Part shown: in pieces, positions 52,002 to 64,000 of the stretch
Numbering within the stretch: position 1 is the first letter of the stretch
Layout of the letters: each line of letters starts with the position of its first letter
DNA from: Agrostemma githago
Lineage: Eukaryota; Streptophyta; Magnoliopsida; Caryophyllales; Caryophyllaceae
Direction: 5' to 3'
Assembly (NCBI GenBank): GCA_958450325.1
Contig: OY288254.1
Location: 32,621,577 to 32,685,576 of the forward strand
DNA: 64,000 nucleotides
Translations under genes and position numbers: made by a program
Notes under the pieces: model-generated
Told to the model about the DNA's origin: nothing
Seen by the model: only the letters and a program-made list of their open reading frames with translations
Database searches by the model: none

Positions 52002-53489
52002 GGAGCAAATGACGATAATTATCCGTTTTGTCGATCGTGAAGGGCTAATTAGAGAGCGATTTTTGAAGGTGATTAGTGTTGATGACACTTGATCTCAAAC
52101 TTTGAAAGATAAAATATCCGTGGTTCTTTCCCATTATGATCTCTGAATAGAAAATATGCGGGGACAAGGATACGATGGTGCAAGCAATATGCGTGGCCAA
52201 TTTAATGGGTTGCAAGCTTTGTTTCTAAGAGAATGTCCGTATGCGCTTTGTTTCTAAGAGAATGTCCATATGCGTATTATGTGCATTGTTTTGCACATCG
52301 CTTGCAATTGGCTTTAAATGCCGTAGCTAAAGGAGTGCATGAATTGTGGCAATTTTTTTCTACTTTAACTATGATTGTCAACTTTGTTGATTCTTCAGCA
52401 AAAAGACACTCGATGTTAAAAGCATGCAAAGAAGGGGAAGTTTCAGATTTAGTGGCCGCGGGCACACTTGAGACTAGGTCGGGTAAAAACCAAGCTTGCA
52501 CTTTACAAAGACCAACAGCAACACGTTGGGGTTCACATTTACGTTCTATTACAAGTCTTATCAAGTTATTCAAAGCTACTCGAATAACTATTGATGATTT
52601 GTACATGAACGGAGTAGATAAAGTGCAAGGGGAGGCAAAAGCAATTGGTAAGACTTTGAAAAAGTTTGATTTTGTGTTTTCTTTGAGAACTACCGACTTT
52701 TTGTGTCAAGCTTTGCAAAGAAAGGATCTCGACATATTAAATGCTATAAATTTTCTTTCTCTTAGAAAAGAAAAACTTCAAGATATGAGAGAAAATGGTT
52801 GGAATGAATTGATTAAGAAAGTTGAAGAATTTTGTGTTGAGCATGATATTTCTATGCCGAATATATCCGCTCCTTACAAGAAAGGCTTGAGGTATTGTGA
52901 AAAAAATATCACAAATGAGCATTATTATCGTGTTAATGTGCTTTATAGTGTGATAGATTTTCAATTGGGGGAACTGGACAACAGATTTGTAGAAAGTTCG
53001 CCGGAGATTCTTAAACTAAGTGCTTTATTTGATCCTCGTCCTTGTTTCCGAGCATTCAAACGAGAAGATGTGTGTAGACTTGCTTCAATGTATTATCCTT
53101 TAGACTTTCCATCATATGATATGTCTTCTCTGGAGTTAGAATGTGAGTTTTTTGTGGGAGATCTAAAGAAGGATCCAAGATTTGTGCAAACATCTTCCGT
53201 CTCAGATTTGTGTCGAAAGATGGTTGAGTTTGGTAAGGCATCTTTCTATCCTATGATATATCGGTTGATTTGTCTCATCTTGACTCTCCCAGTTTCTACT
53301 GCAACAACCGAGAGGCCATTTTCATCTATGATCATCGTCAAAAGCAAACTTCGAAATAAAATGTGTGATGAATTCCTTAATGATTTGTTGGTGGTTTACA
53401 TTGAGAGAAAATATGCAGATATGATTGAAAATGATGACATTGTCGCTGAATTTGAATTGTCCGGACATCGACGCGTAAAGTTTAGTTAG
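52002..53489 (+). pseudogene. hAT transposase, C-terminal part with dimerisation domain
   Basis: After the frameshift the sequence reads through two stops (about 52088 and 52144) to a GQGYDGASNMRG motif. A 29-bp direct duplication (52217-52275) then shifts the frame again, after which 52233-53489 is open. It holds CFAHRLQLALNAVAKGVHEL, ATRWGSHLRSI and the C-terminal hAT dimerisation block ILTLPVSTATTERPFSSM. These are hallmarks of hAT transposases. The gene has at least five lesions and is inactive. Confidence 0.85.
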
Positions 53490-53847
53490 CTATGTAATTC
53501 TAGGGTTTTGGTTTCATGTCCTTTGTAAAATCACTTTTGGATGGTAATGTCAAAGTCGCATATGTATATATAATATTTTTGTCGGAATTATCACCTTTGT
53601 GAGATTTAAATTTAGCCCTTGTGGTTTTTCAATCCTGGATCCACCCCTGTGTATACATACAATATAATATATGACATGTTCAATTTATCATATCAAATAT
53701 TTTCAAATTATAATATTAAAAAGTTCTAACTGTTGTATTCTGTTACTATACAAAAATATCGGTCAACGTGAAATTGTTTAACTATCAAAACTTCAAAGGC
53801 CATATGAAGTAGTCAGAATTTCAACGAAAAACATCGCAGAATCTTAC

Positions 53848-53942
53848 ACCAAGAATTTCCATCGGTCACATCCAAGACTATAGCATCCTTAGCATATTTA
53901 ATACTTTTTTCTACTCTTTCTACTTCATTTTCATCGCCTTCA
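53848..53942 (-). pseudogene. Captured TPR-protein (TTC5-like) exon, upstream part
   Basis: The minus frame EVERVEKSIKYAKDAIVLDV, then TDGNSW, is followed by a GTAAGA donor. It precedes the exon 29196-29102 in the gene. In TTC5-like TPR proteins the order is DGNSWYNLGNACLTSFF, and the two exons rebuild exactly that order across the intron. The upper limit is uncertain. Confidence 0.65.
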
Positions 53943-54350
53943 TGAAGAAAAACATATAATCACAAAGAGTATCAGACACTTACATCAAGCTTTCATCATT
54001 AAGAGACCGGTGATAACTAAGAACGGGAGAATCTTGTATCTTTAGTTCAAGACAGAAAGATAGAAGATGATAAATGGAGTATAAGTTAATTCTAAGTTCT
54101 AACAAAATGCTAGCTTCCTTCATTACTTGAAAATTACATAGCACTGGATGCTTAGTACTCCGTATCAAAAACTATAGATCTAAGTAACCTTGTGTTTCTT
54201 AGCAAAATCTGTTTGAAGTCCAAAAGAGTTGATCGTTGCTGATGTTCACATATATATATATAATGATTCAAGAGCAGCAAGAAGCTTGACATGCACTAAA
54301 ATTGTGTATCACATGATCGAGTATGAGACGACATTATTCATTATCTTGAA
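53943..54350. other. Outer CACTA interior, unassigned
   Basis: AT-rich, may include intron or further exon remnants of the TPR gene. No clear domain. Confidence 0.35.
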
Positions 54351-54357
54351 TCCATCA

Positions 54358-54544
<187 letters not shown>

Positions 54545-55169
54545 GAGGAAGGATCAAGTGAGTCCTTTTATTTTTTTTGAGTCCATGAGTCCTATCTACA
54601 ACCATTGATCTAGAGTGGGATGGATGGTGGTGATTGATTCTAGTAATTAAGACAATAAATAACATATTTTGGTAAAAATAAAATCAAATCCTCTCTCCTC
54701 CCTTAATTATCTCCAACCAATACACGTTACTTCCTCACATTCAATTTTTTCCTCACATTCAATTTTTTCATTCACATCCTAACTGAAACCCTTCACCTTC
54801 ATCATCCCAAACACAATCGCTCGACTTCTATTTCTTTTCAAACACACCGGCGCATCCTCCCGTTTTCAACTCAAGCAAGGCTACATTGAAGCAACTCTCT
54901 AACTTCAGCAAAGATAATCTTCAGGCAGCATAATACAAGGTAACTCGCTAATACTCGATTGTTGTACTAAAGAACTAGGTTTAGTTTATATTCGTATCTG
55001 ATTTCATTAATTTTCTCGCTAATTATTGATTGATTTACTTTGTTGCGTTTGTGTCCTATAATTAATTGGTTTCACTAAAGATTGTTGCGGTATCTGGGTA
55101 TGCATCTGTAGAGTTTAATTGAATTCACCTACTTCATATAATGCTTCTACTATGCTTCTACTCTTCATA

Positions 55170-56840
55170 CTTAGTCTAACATATATTGAATGTTACTCTA
55201 ATGCGCATATTCAGTTACTTTAATAAACTTGAGGTGTTACTGTAAGGGGTTGTTCAGTTAGTGTTACACATGTATGATGTTATTTTAAAGACGACCCTGT
55301 GTTACTGTAATGTACAAGACGTGTTACTTTTAATCCCATCTTTGCGTTACTTTGAATGCTAGTAATCTGGTACATTTAATTGTGTAGACGTGTTACTCTA
55401 ATTTGCACTCTATGTTACTCTAACACTTTATTTGTGTTACTTTAACGCGTATCAGCTTTACATATGGTATTTCTTTCACTCGTATCAGTTGTACTTTAAT
55501 TTCATATACCAGATTAAACTGTAACATAGTTGTACATAATTATTGTACTTTTCAGATGGCAAAAGGAGGAGACAAATCAAGGTGCGATCGCGGTTGTTGG
55601 ATAACGTAGAGAAGTATGTGGACGCTAGGCAAAAGATCATCGATGGTCCCAAGAGCAAGCCAACAAAGGGTCGAAAAAAATAACGTGTCTAACGAATTAT
55701 GTCATCTTTTTCTAATTACGAATAATGCTTTGTATCGTTTTCGAAACTTGTTATGTACATTAGCATTTTGATTATCACCAATGGAACAACGCTGTTAAAC
55801 TCTGTTACCCTGACTAATTGTTCCTGTCACTCTAATTAACATCCGGTGTTACTATGGGAATGAATGAAGTTTACCCAATATACAAATATGGTCTCATGAT
55901 CATTGTGTTACATTAACGCATTATAACTGTTACTTTAATGAACAAATGATGTTACTCTAATTTATTAATGATGTTATTCTTTGTCTCATGGTTAAACAAT
56001 GCTATTATCAATGACGCATTATATATGGTTCTTTAAAAAGTGAATGTTGTTACTTTGGTAATGAATGGTTCTAATCCAAATTATCCTCAGTTACTTTGGT
56101 AATGAATTGTTTAAACAACGTTGCTGTCCTCAGTTACCTTCATGCATTATGTCTGTTACTGTAACTAACGAATGATGTTACTCCAATAGACATGAGATGT
56201 TACTCTAACCAAATACACATGTATTAAATAAATATATAGTTAATTGCAACGTAGCACAGCGCTATGTGTAAAAAAATGTGTACAAAATCCAGTTCCTGTG
56301 TTTTGCCAATATCCCCCCCAGAAACCGGCTGTCTCTGCAACCTAAACTCCCGAATTAATCCGCACAAGCTTTTCACATTTGCCTTTTCTTCTGCACTTAG
56401 AAGTCCGTATCAATGAAGCTTCAATGCCGTGTCTGCTTCAACAAAAAACAAAACAATACTATCAATGAAGCTTACGTTACCGTAACTCAGAAGGTATGTT
56501 ACTTCAATGACGTTTTTGCGTTAATATAAAACAAAACAATAGTATCAGTGTATATCATGGAAAACCTAAATAAGAAACATAAAACCCTGGAATCTATAAA
56601 GATTGATAGAGCAACTAACCATTGATAGGAAACTATGATGAATGAAATAACAATGAAAGCAATATCAACATTAAAATTGACGTGCAACAAATGTGTTATA
56701 TCAATTCATAAGTTGTGTTACTCTAACTATTACACTATGTTACTTTAACACCATCATCAAAACCTTTTTTCTAAACGTTCAGTGTGTTACTGTAATTGCA
56801 ATTAAGTGTTACTGTAACTCAGAAGGTATGTCACTTCAAT
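55170..56840 (+). repeat. Dispersed array of about 30 GTTACTNTAA motifs
   Basis: Motifs such as TGTTACTCTAA, TGTTACTTTAA, TGTTACTGTAA and AGTTACTTTGG appear mostly in one orientation at 20-60 bp spacing. Counted by eye, about 30 copies, with gaps at 55520-55800 and 56220-56470. Confidence 0.7.
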
Positions 56841-57020
56841 GACGTTTCTGCATTAATATAAAACAATGCAATAGTATCAGTGTATATCATGGAAAATCTA
56901 AATAAGAAACATAAAAGCCTGGAATCTATACAGATCGAGAGAGTAACTAACCATTGATAGGAAACTATGATGAATGAAATAACAATGAAAGCAATATCAA
57001 CATTAAAATTGACGTTAAAA
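56479..57020 (+). repeat. Direct duplication of about 210 bp, period about 332 bp
   Basis: 56479-56690 and 56811-57020 align almost throughout, with a handful of substitutions and a short indel. The intervening 120 bp hold more GTTACT motifs. Confidence 0.85.
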
Positions 57021-57423
57021 AGTAACGCAACAATGAAAATTGACGTGAAAGAAATATTGAAACTCACCATTGTTATACTCAATCAATTGCTTATGAACAG
57101 TTGAAGAAGATGACGCGGTCATTGAATCCATTGTAACGGGATTTCGAACACATAATTGATTAATTGAATGAATGAACGTGATGAAGAAAAGGTTTTTTTT
57201 TTTCTCACGTTTGAATGAATGAATAACCGTGATGAATGATGAATGATGAATGAACGTGATCAATAAAGGGAGTTATTGTTTCCTAAATTCTTGGGATCTA
57301 TTTTAGGAACGTAAATCTTCCCTTTTTTTTAAATGGATGCATCTTGTCCATCCATCCTCATCTCATCCAATGGATGGGATGAGAACTTATGGACTCATAT
57401 GGAGTAAAGGACTCATAAGAGCC

Positions 57424-59180
<1,757 letters not shown>

Positions 59181-59373
59181 TATCTATATTGTTTCTAAGA
59201 GGACAGTTAGTTTGACCAACCGTGCTCATATATTTTACTAATGACGGTTCCTCCTTCTAACCGTGCATTATAAAATGTCAAGTAAGCCGCCAAAATTCAG
59301 TAAATTATAAAGGCCGGTTCCGTTCCCAAGCATCCTTAAAGGGGCGTCCTCTTTGCCTCAAATTGTAGTAGTG
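59181..59373 (-). repeat. Right subterminal repeat zone and terminus of outer CACTA
   Basis: Contains GGACAGTTAG, CAACCGTGC, GACGGTTCC, TAACCGTGC, GGCCGGTTCC and GGGGCGTCC, the same motif set as at 27130-27370, then TTGTAGTAGTG. Confidence 0.75.
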
Positions 59374-59379
59374 ATTACT

Positions 59380-60627
59380 TGTTAATTTAGTATATAAAGA
59401 TCTAGTTACATGCATGAGATAAAAAGGCAAAACTAGATACAAGAAAAAATTTCCTTACATAAACAAAGAGGAAATTATGGGCACAATAAGAAAACTTCTT
59501 TCCTTATTGTTCTTGAGCTTATTATATAATGGATGATCCTCCAAAACTCGAATCTTCAAAGTAGAAGATCTCCTTCTAGTTGCACCAAGATTCAACCCAA
59601 AAATCACTATTATTATTAACTAGATAATAGTTGTGATGAACCTATACTAATATTATAAATATTACAACTTTAGTAATAAGGATGAATATTAGTATATGAG
59701 AGTATTTTGGAGAAGAGGAAAAGCATTCACTAATAAAAGGATGGAAGTCAAATGAGAACAAAATGTTCCCTTATAATGAGCCCCAAAATCGGCCACCCCA
59801 CCCTAGGGAAGACAAAATTGCTTCATTTTAATTGCATGCTTAAAGGTCTAGGGTCTAGGGTAATTATGACTATTATCCATGCATGCACATAAATAAGAAC
59901 AACCATCATTGCCCTTATTTTTCTAGTGTGCCGTGTACATGTACATAAAATGGGTCCATTTTATTTTTTTCATTTGTCTTACAAATGCTTATGTATGACA
60001 TGATTAATTATCTTATATAATTGATCACATCAAATAAATAATATACTCTTAACTCTTTAAGTAGTACATTACTATTATATCTATATATAATAGGTCCCAT
60101 AATAATAATAATAATAATCATTTAGCTAAATTTACAACTCCTTGTAAATATTAATAGCTAATTACCACTACCCATAAAAGCATACAAAACCTCAACTAAT
60201 TTAGTAATTAACTTTTAAATACTAAATTAGGTCTTATTTAATCGTATTAAAATAAGACGTAAAATTTATTCAGTCAATTATCGTATAATAGACTAATAAA
60301 CTTAATCGGATCGAGTTCTAAACTCTATCTCCAATAAATAACTCTCATTACCAAGCATATATCAAATATATACGTAAGGAACTAATTAACTGTATCAAAT
60401 ACAAATAATTAGTTTTCTATTTGGGTCGTATCCTATAGGTGTGATCGAAAGGGATTAGTTGATCACCGCCGTCTTACGACAATAACGTCTAACTCTAGTC
60501 AGCTGAGCGTTATCGATTTACGTTAATCAACTAACGTGAAGTATCAATGTACTATTTATCCCAAGTATATTCCATCCATGAGATTTAATATATAAATGCA
60601 CTATTGTGGAGGACATTTGCTCCAACA
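59380..60627 (-). repeat. 3' LTR of a Ty1/copia element
   Basis: On the minus strand it starts TGTTGGAGCAAATGTCC (60627) and ends AATTAACA (59380), the TGTT...AACA ends typical of copia LTRs; length about 1248 bp. The left flank TTACT (59375-59379) would be the target duplication; its partner lies beyond the window. Only 6 bp separate it from the outer CACTA terminus. Confidence 0.65.
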
Positions 60628-61439
60628 ATCTTCTACTTGTCCGATACAAGTTGTGCATGTAGCCACTATATTGCGGAGGACTCCTACTCCATCAATATCT
60701 CCCACTTGTCTACACAAGTTGTATGCTACCGATTCTCTCGTCTCTTTGATGTCACATCCTCCCACTCATCACAAGGTGTCTTTCAGGTCGCACTTGTGAT
60801 TTAATTATAATTAGAGTGGTTTTCTCGATCTGGAGAATAACTGTCTGACCGGAAAATCTACCATAGATCTATTTCTGATAGTGGCCACGCGTTTCCAGTT
60901 ACTTCTCCTCGAGTGGTCCAAGGATGTTTGTACCCAACGTGGGTGGACAATTCCTGTTGACCTATCTTACACTGTATAATGCAGATCACCATAACCCAGA
61001 AGATGTCCATCAGCCTCCTTTCACGGTACGATCTAGGACAACAACCAAAGCCAATCGGAAACTGCACCGACTCAGATAAATGGTCGCCAGTCTAAAGAAT
61101 CGACTCATAGGAATAAAATAGAAATCCCCGCCACGATCAGTCTGCCTATGTAAATGACCAGTCATCTCCATGATCCCATGGTCTTGAACTAACCATCGAT
61201 CAACTTACAATCTCGTCACTCCGACTCGTCACCTCATTAAGTGACAAGGGGCAAAAAATACTATGTTCAAATGTTCACTTGAATAGGGTTCAAGATTGTT
61301 TCACAATCCATTCGAATGAACAAAGTATGAGTTTTAGTCAAACTAAATAAAAGAGTTCATATTGAAACTCGAACAATGAATGCTAGTATCAGAAATGTAA
61401 AAATTGTTTACAATATCCAATTATTACATCTTAGATAAC
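60628..61439 (-). other. Copia 3' untranslated part with duplicated polypurine/LTR-start motif
   Basis: Between the end of pol and the LTR. The stretch 60596-60655 (PPT plus LTR start) has a diverged copy at 60660-60720 with a better purine tract (AAGTGGGAGATATTGATGGA), and possibly a third near 60750-60785. No coding homology in the rest. Confidence 0.55.
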
Positions 61440-62198
61440 TTAAAGAAAATCTGGGACTTTTCTCAATCCCATTGCAACAACATGACCATCATGTTTAGCC
61501 TTTGAAAGAGGCTTGGTTAAAAGATCAGCGATGTTCTCGTCTGTCCCAACCTTACATATATCGATTTCCTTCCTTTCCTCGAGATCTCTTATCACGTGGT
61601 ATTTCCTAAGTACATGTCTAGACTTATTGCTAGACTTGGACTCTTTTGCTTGAAAAATGGCCCCGCTGTTATCACAATATATGGTGATAGGATCTTTGAC
61701 GGAGTGGACTACTCCTAGTCCTTCCAAAAACTGACGAATCCAAATAGCTTTCGAAACCGCAATGTACTCAGCTTCTGTTGTAGAATCTGCGGTGACACTT
61801 TGCCTGGAGCTCTTCCAGCTAACGGCTCCTCCATTCAACATATAAACATAGCCGGATTGGGATTTCAAATCATCCCGATCGGATTGGAAACTGGCATCTG
61901 TGTAACCTCTTACACGTAATTCAGTATCCCCTCCAAACACTAAGAACAAATCCTTGGTCCTTCGTAAGTACTTAAGGATGTTCTTTACGGCTGTCCAGTG
62001 ACTTTCACCTGGGTTGGCTTGATAACGACTCGTCATGATCAAAGCATACAAAACATCGGGACGCATGCACGTCATGGCATACATGATTGATCCAACAACG
62101 GAAGCATAAGGGATCAACTTCATGCGTTCAATCTCTTCGGGTGTGGTAGGACACTGTGACTTGCACAAAATGGTACCTTGACTCATGGGAAGAAAGCC
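61440..62198 (-). pseudogene. Copia RT C-terminal part and RNase H
   Basis: In frame with the RT part after one stop (62196-62198). It contains LIPYASVVGSIMYAMTCMRP, GYTDASFQSDRDDLKSQSGY (RNase H Asp), TADSTTEAEYIAVSKAIWIR (Glu and Asp region), YCDNSGAIFQ and KYHVIRDLEERKEIDICKVG. It ends at 61440 with LRKVPDFL. RNase H removes the RNA strand during cDNA synthesis. The order is that of Ty1/copia pol. Confidence 0.88.
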
Positions 62199-63029
62199 TC
62201 ACTTAGAGTCTTTCATTTTGAATCTATCAAGAATCTTATCTATATAAGCTTCTTGACTTAATACCAACATCCTTTTAGACCTATCTCTATAGATCCGAAT
62301 ACCCAAAATGCTTTGTACATCTCCCAAATCCTTCATTTGGAAGTGTTTTCCTAGCCACTCCTTTACAGAAGCAAGCATCGGAACATCATTCCCGATAAGA
62401 AGTATGTCATCCATGTACAAGACAAGAAAGGTTACCTTACTCCCACTAAACTTCATGTACAAACAAGGTTCCTCGACACTTCGAGTAAAACCATATTGTT
62501 TGATAACATGATCAAAGCGATGATTCCAACTACTGGATGCTTGCTTAAGACCATAAATGGATCTCTTAAGCTTGCATACCTTCTTAGGATTAGATGTATC
62601 TACAAAACCTTCTGGTTGTGTCATATACACTTCCTCTTCTAGAATCCCATTCAAGAAGGCAGTTCTGACATCCATTTGCCAAATCTCATAATCATGAAAT
62701 GCGGCAATCGCTAAGATAATCCTAATGGAGCGAAGCATTGCGACTGGAGCAAAGGTTTCGTCATAGTGAAGACCATGAACTTGAGTAAAACCCTTTGCCA
62801 CCAATCTAGCTTTGTAGACATTTTTATGTCCATCTATGCCATTTTTGATCTTAAAGATCCACTTACACTGAAGAGGTCTCACATTTTCTGGTAAATCAAC
62901 CAAATCCCATACTTGGTTTTCGTGCATAGAGTCCATTTCGGATCGCATGGCTTCAAGCCATTGCATGGAATCACGACTAGATATGGCCGCCTTGTAGGTT
63001 GTAGGTTCGTCACTTTCGCAAAGCAACAT
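62199..63029 (-). pseudogene. Copia reverse transcriptase
   Basis: 276 codons with WLEAMRSEMDSMHENQVWDL, CKWIFKIKNGIDGHKNVYKA, MDVRTAFLNGILEEEVYMTQ, SIYGLKQASSSWNHRFDHVI and the catalytic YMDDILLIGND. This is a clear RVT_2 domain of Ty1/copia. The frame is closed by a stop at 62196-62198, just after KMKDSK. Joined upstream to the integrase part by two frameshifts. Confidence 0.9.
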
Positions 63030-63265
63030 ATCTAACGCCTCTTCCTCGACAATACCAAGGTATCGATCAGGAGGATGACTACCCTCATGGATTTCCTAGG
63101 TTCAAAGGGAACAACAACCGTGTCCGAGGAGGAGGGAGCGCTTTCCTCTACTTCATTATTCAAGGTTTGCGGCTCTTCGACTTCATCAAGTTCAAATTTT
63201 CTCCCACTCTGTCTTCTAGAAATGAAGTCATATTCTAGAAAGACAGCGTCACGAGCCACGTACAA
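63030..63265 (-). pseudogene. Copia pol linker between integrase and RT, frameshifted
   Basis: 78 codons, ARDAVFLEYDFISRRQSGRK, then an acidic Ser/Glu stretch and VPFEPRKSMR. This is the usual integrase C-terminal and linker part. A shift near 63255 separates it from the integrase frame, and another near 63070 from the RT frame. Confidence 0.75.
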
Positions 63266-64000
63266 ACACTTTGTTTTCGTGACGATTGTAGAAGTAATAA
63301 CCTTGTGTTTCCTTTGGACACCCTACAAAAAGACATTTGTCGGATCTGGGTGCGAGTTTGTTGTCAAACTTATTCTGAACATATGCCTCACAACCCCATA
63401 TTTTCATAAACGACAAATAAGGAACCCTTCCCTTCCATATCTCATATGGAGTCTTATTGGCTGCTTTAGTCGGGCTTCGATTTAGTGAAAATACTGCGGA
63501 CAAAATGGCGAAACCCCAAAATGAATCAGGCAGCTCAGTGAGACTCATCATGGACCGAACCATATCTAATAAAGTTCGGTTTCTCCTTTCGGCCACACCA
63601 TTCATTTGTGGTGTGCCAGGAGGAGTCCATTGTGATAATATGCCACAATCTTTTAGGTGTGAATCAAATTCATTATTTAGGTATTCACCACCACGATCGG
63701 ATCGTAGTACTTTAATCTTTTTATCCAATTGGTTCTCTACTTCACTTTGAAACTCCTTGAACTTTTCAAAAGCATCACTCTTATGCCTCATTAAGTAGAC
63801 ATACCCATATCTACTTAAGTCGTCGGTAAAAGTGAGGAAGTAGTTGTAACCACCCCTAGCGGTGATAGTCATTGGTCCACACACATCGGTATGTATAAGG
63901 CCCAATACCTCACTTGCTCGTGTTCCTTTACTTGAGAAAGGAGCACGAGTCATCTTGCCTAAAAGGCAAGACTCGCATACACCATAAGATTCGTAATCAA
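63249..64000 (-). pseudogene. Copia integrase, partial at window edge
   Basis: Open from the window edge (YGVCESCLLGKMTRAPFSSK, the end of the pre-integrase zinc-binding part) through the rve core. Core motifs are LIHTDVCGPMTITARGG (first Asp), KVLRSDRGGEYLNNEF (second Asp) and WTPPGTPQMNGVAERRNRTL (Glu). The C-terminal part has PYEIWKGRVPYLSFMKIWGC. It inserts the cDNA into the genome. The D-D-E residues are present, but the frame is shifted at its end (VRGS stop), so the polyprotein is not continuous. Gag and protease lie beyond 64000. Confidence 0.9.

Larger units (their letters stand above)
29277..53649 (+). mobile_element. hAT transposon with TTF-type transposase, 24.4 kb including nested insertions
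   Basis: Terminal inverted repeats CAGGGGCGGAT (29277) and ATCCACCCCTG (53649) are flanked by the 8-bp duplication TGTATACA (29269-29276 and 53650-53657), as expected for hAT. The transposase frame starts at 30443 and resumes at 51343 after the inner CACTA. Without that insertion the hAT would be about 3.8 kb, a usual size. It lies in an intron of the captured TPR fragment of the outer CACTA. Confidence 0.9.
54545..57423. mobile_element. Unclassified element with imperfect inverted ends between microsatellites
   Basis: The left end (AAGGATCAAGTGAGTCCTTT, then GAGTCCATGAGTCC and GGGATGGATGG) recurs inverted at the right end (57423-57330), as AAGGCTCTTATGAGTCCTTT, GAGTCCATAAGT and GGATGGATGG. 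Both ends touch microsatellites. Inside is a dense array of GTTACTNTAA motifs, a 332-bp-period duplication and a short basic frame near 55570-55683 (KSKPTKGRKK). No transposase recognised. It could be MULE- or Micron-like; the class is open. Confidence 0.5.

Noticed and set aside
55170..56840. CRISPR-like or satellite array of GTTACT motifs
   Set aside because: Plant nuclear DNA, irregular spacing, no conserved repeat longer than about 11 bp.

Overview
This window is nuclear DNA from a flowering plant, almost certainly a transposon-rich (heterochromatic) region. Every recognisable coding stretch belongs to a plant mobile element or to an exon fragment of a plant gene carried inside one. The fragments keep plant-type introns. 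No intact host gene was found. The species cannot be fixed from this sequence; a eudicot is likely, and anything narrower would be a guess.

Left part (1-27,115): a pile of LTR retrotransposons. Four Athila-type (Ty3/gypsy) elements with tRNA-Asp primer sites are present. Z (minus) has its gag start at the left edge and an LTR at 687-2250. A (plus, 2251-7138) has lost nearly all of its 5' LTR. B (plus, 7139-15092) has a complete 5' LTR. C (minus, 15095-24644) has two LTRs. A, B and C encode only Gag plus an aspartic protease and then about 3 kb without RT or integrase, so they look like non-autonomous gag-pro derivatives. B and C meet tail to tail and form a very large inverted repeat. At 24,645-27,091 lies a decayed Tat-type gypsy fragment (LTR end, primer site, gag zinc knuckle, protease).

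Middle and right (27,116-59,373): a Russian-doll nest in which every level is supported by terminal repeats and matching target duplications. An outer CACTA element (27116-59373, ATT duplication) carries prolyl-tRNA synthetase and TPR-protein exons. A hAT element (29277-53649, TGTATACA duplication) lies in the intron of the captured TPR gene. An inner CACTA element (30798-51342, TGT duplication) cuts the hAT transposase reading frame and carries F-box, SPA-type WD40 and inositol-polyphosphate 5-phosphatase fragments. An Ogre/Tat-type LTR element (36902-49976, ATATG duplication) lies in the inner CACTA. The Ogre-like element has gag, protease, RT and RNase H, but no integrase; that position is occupied by an antisense, intron-containing plant-mobile-domain-like gene with its own TATA box. 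Two Stowaway-like MITEs and an element flanked by microsatellites complete this part.

Right edge (59,380-64,000): the 3' half of a Ty1/copia element on the minus strand (integrase, RT, RNase H, 3' LTR), inserted 6 bp from the outer CACTA end and carrying stops and frameshifts.

The most unusual shared signal is regulatory. In both the Athila-type and Ogre-like LTRs, clusters of palindromes with a CGRYCG core sit just upstream of a TATAAATA box. A second signal is a hairpin kept in the gag leader of all four Athila-type copies.
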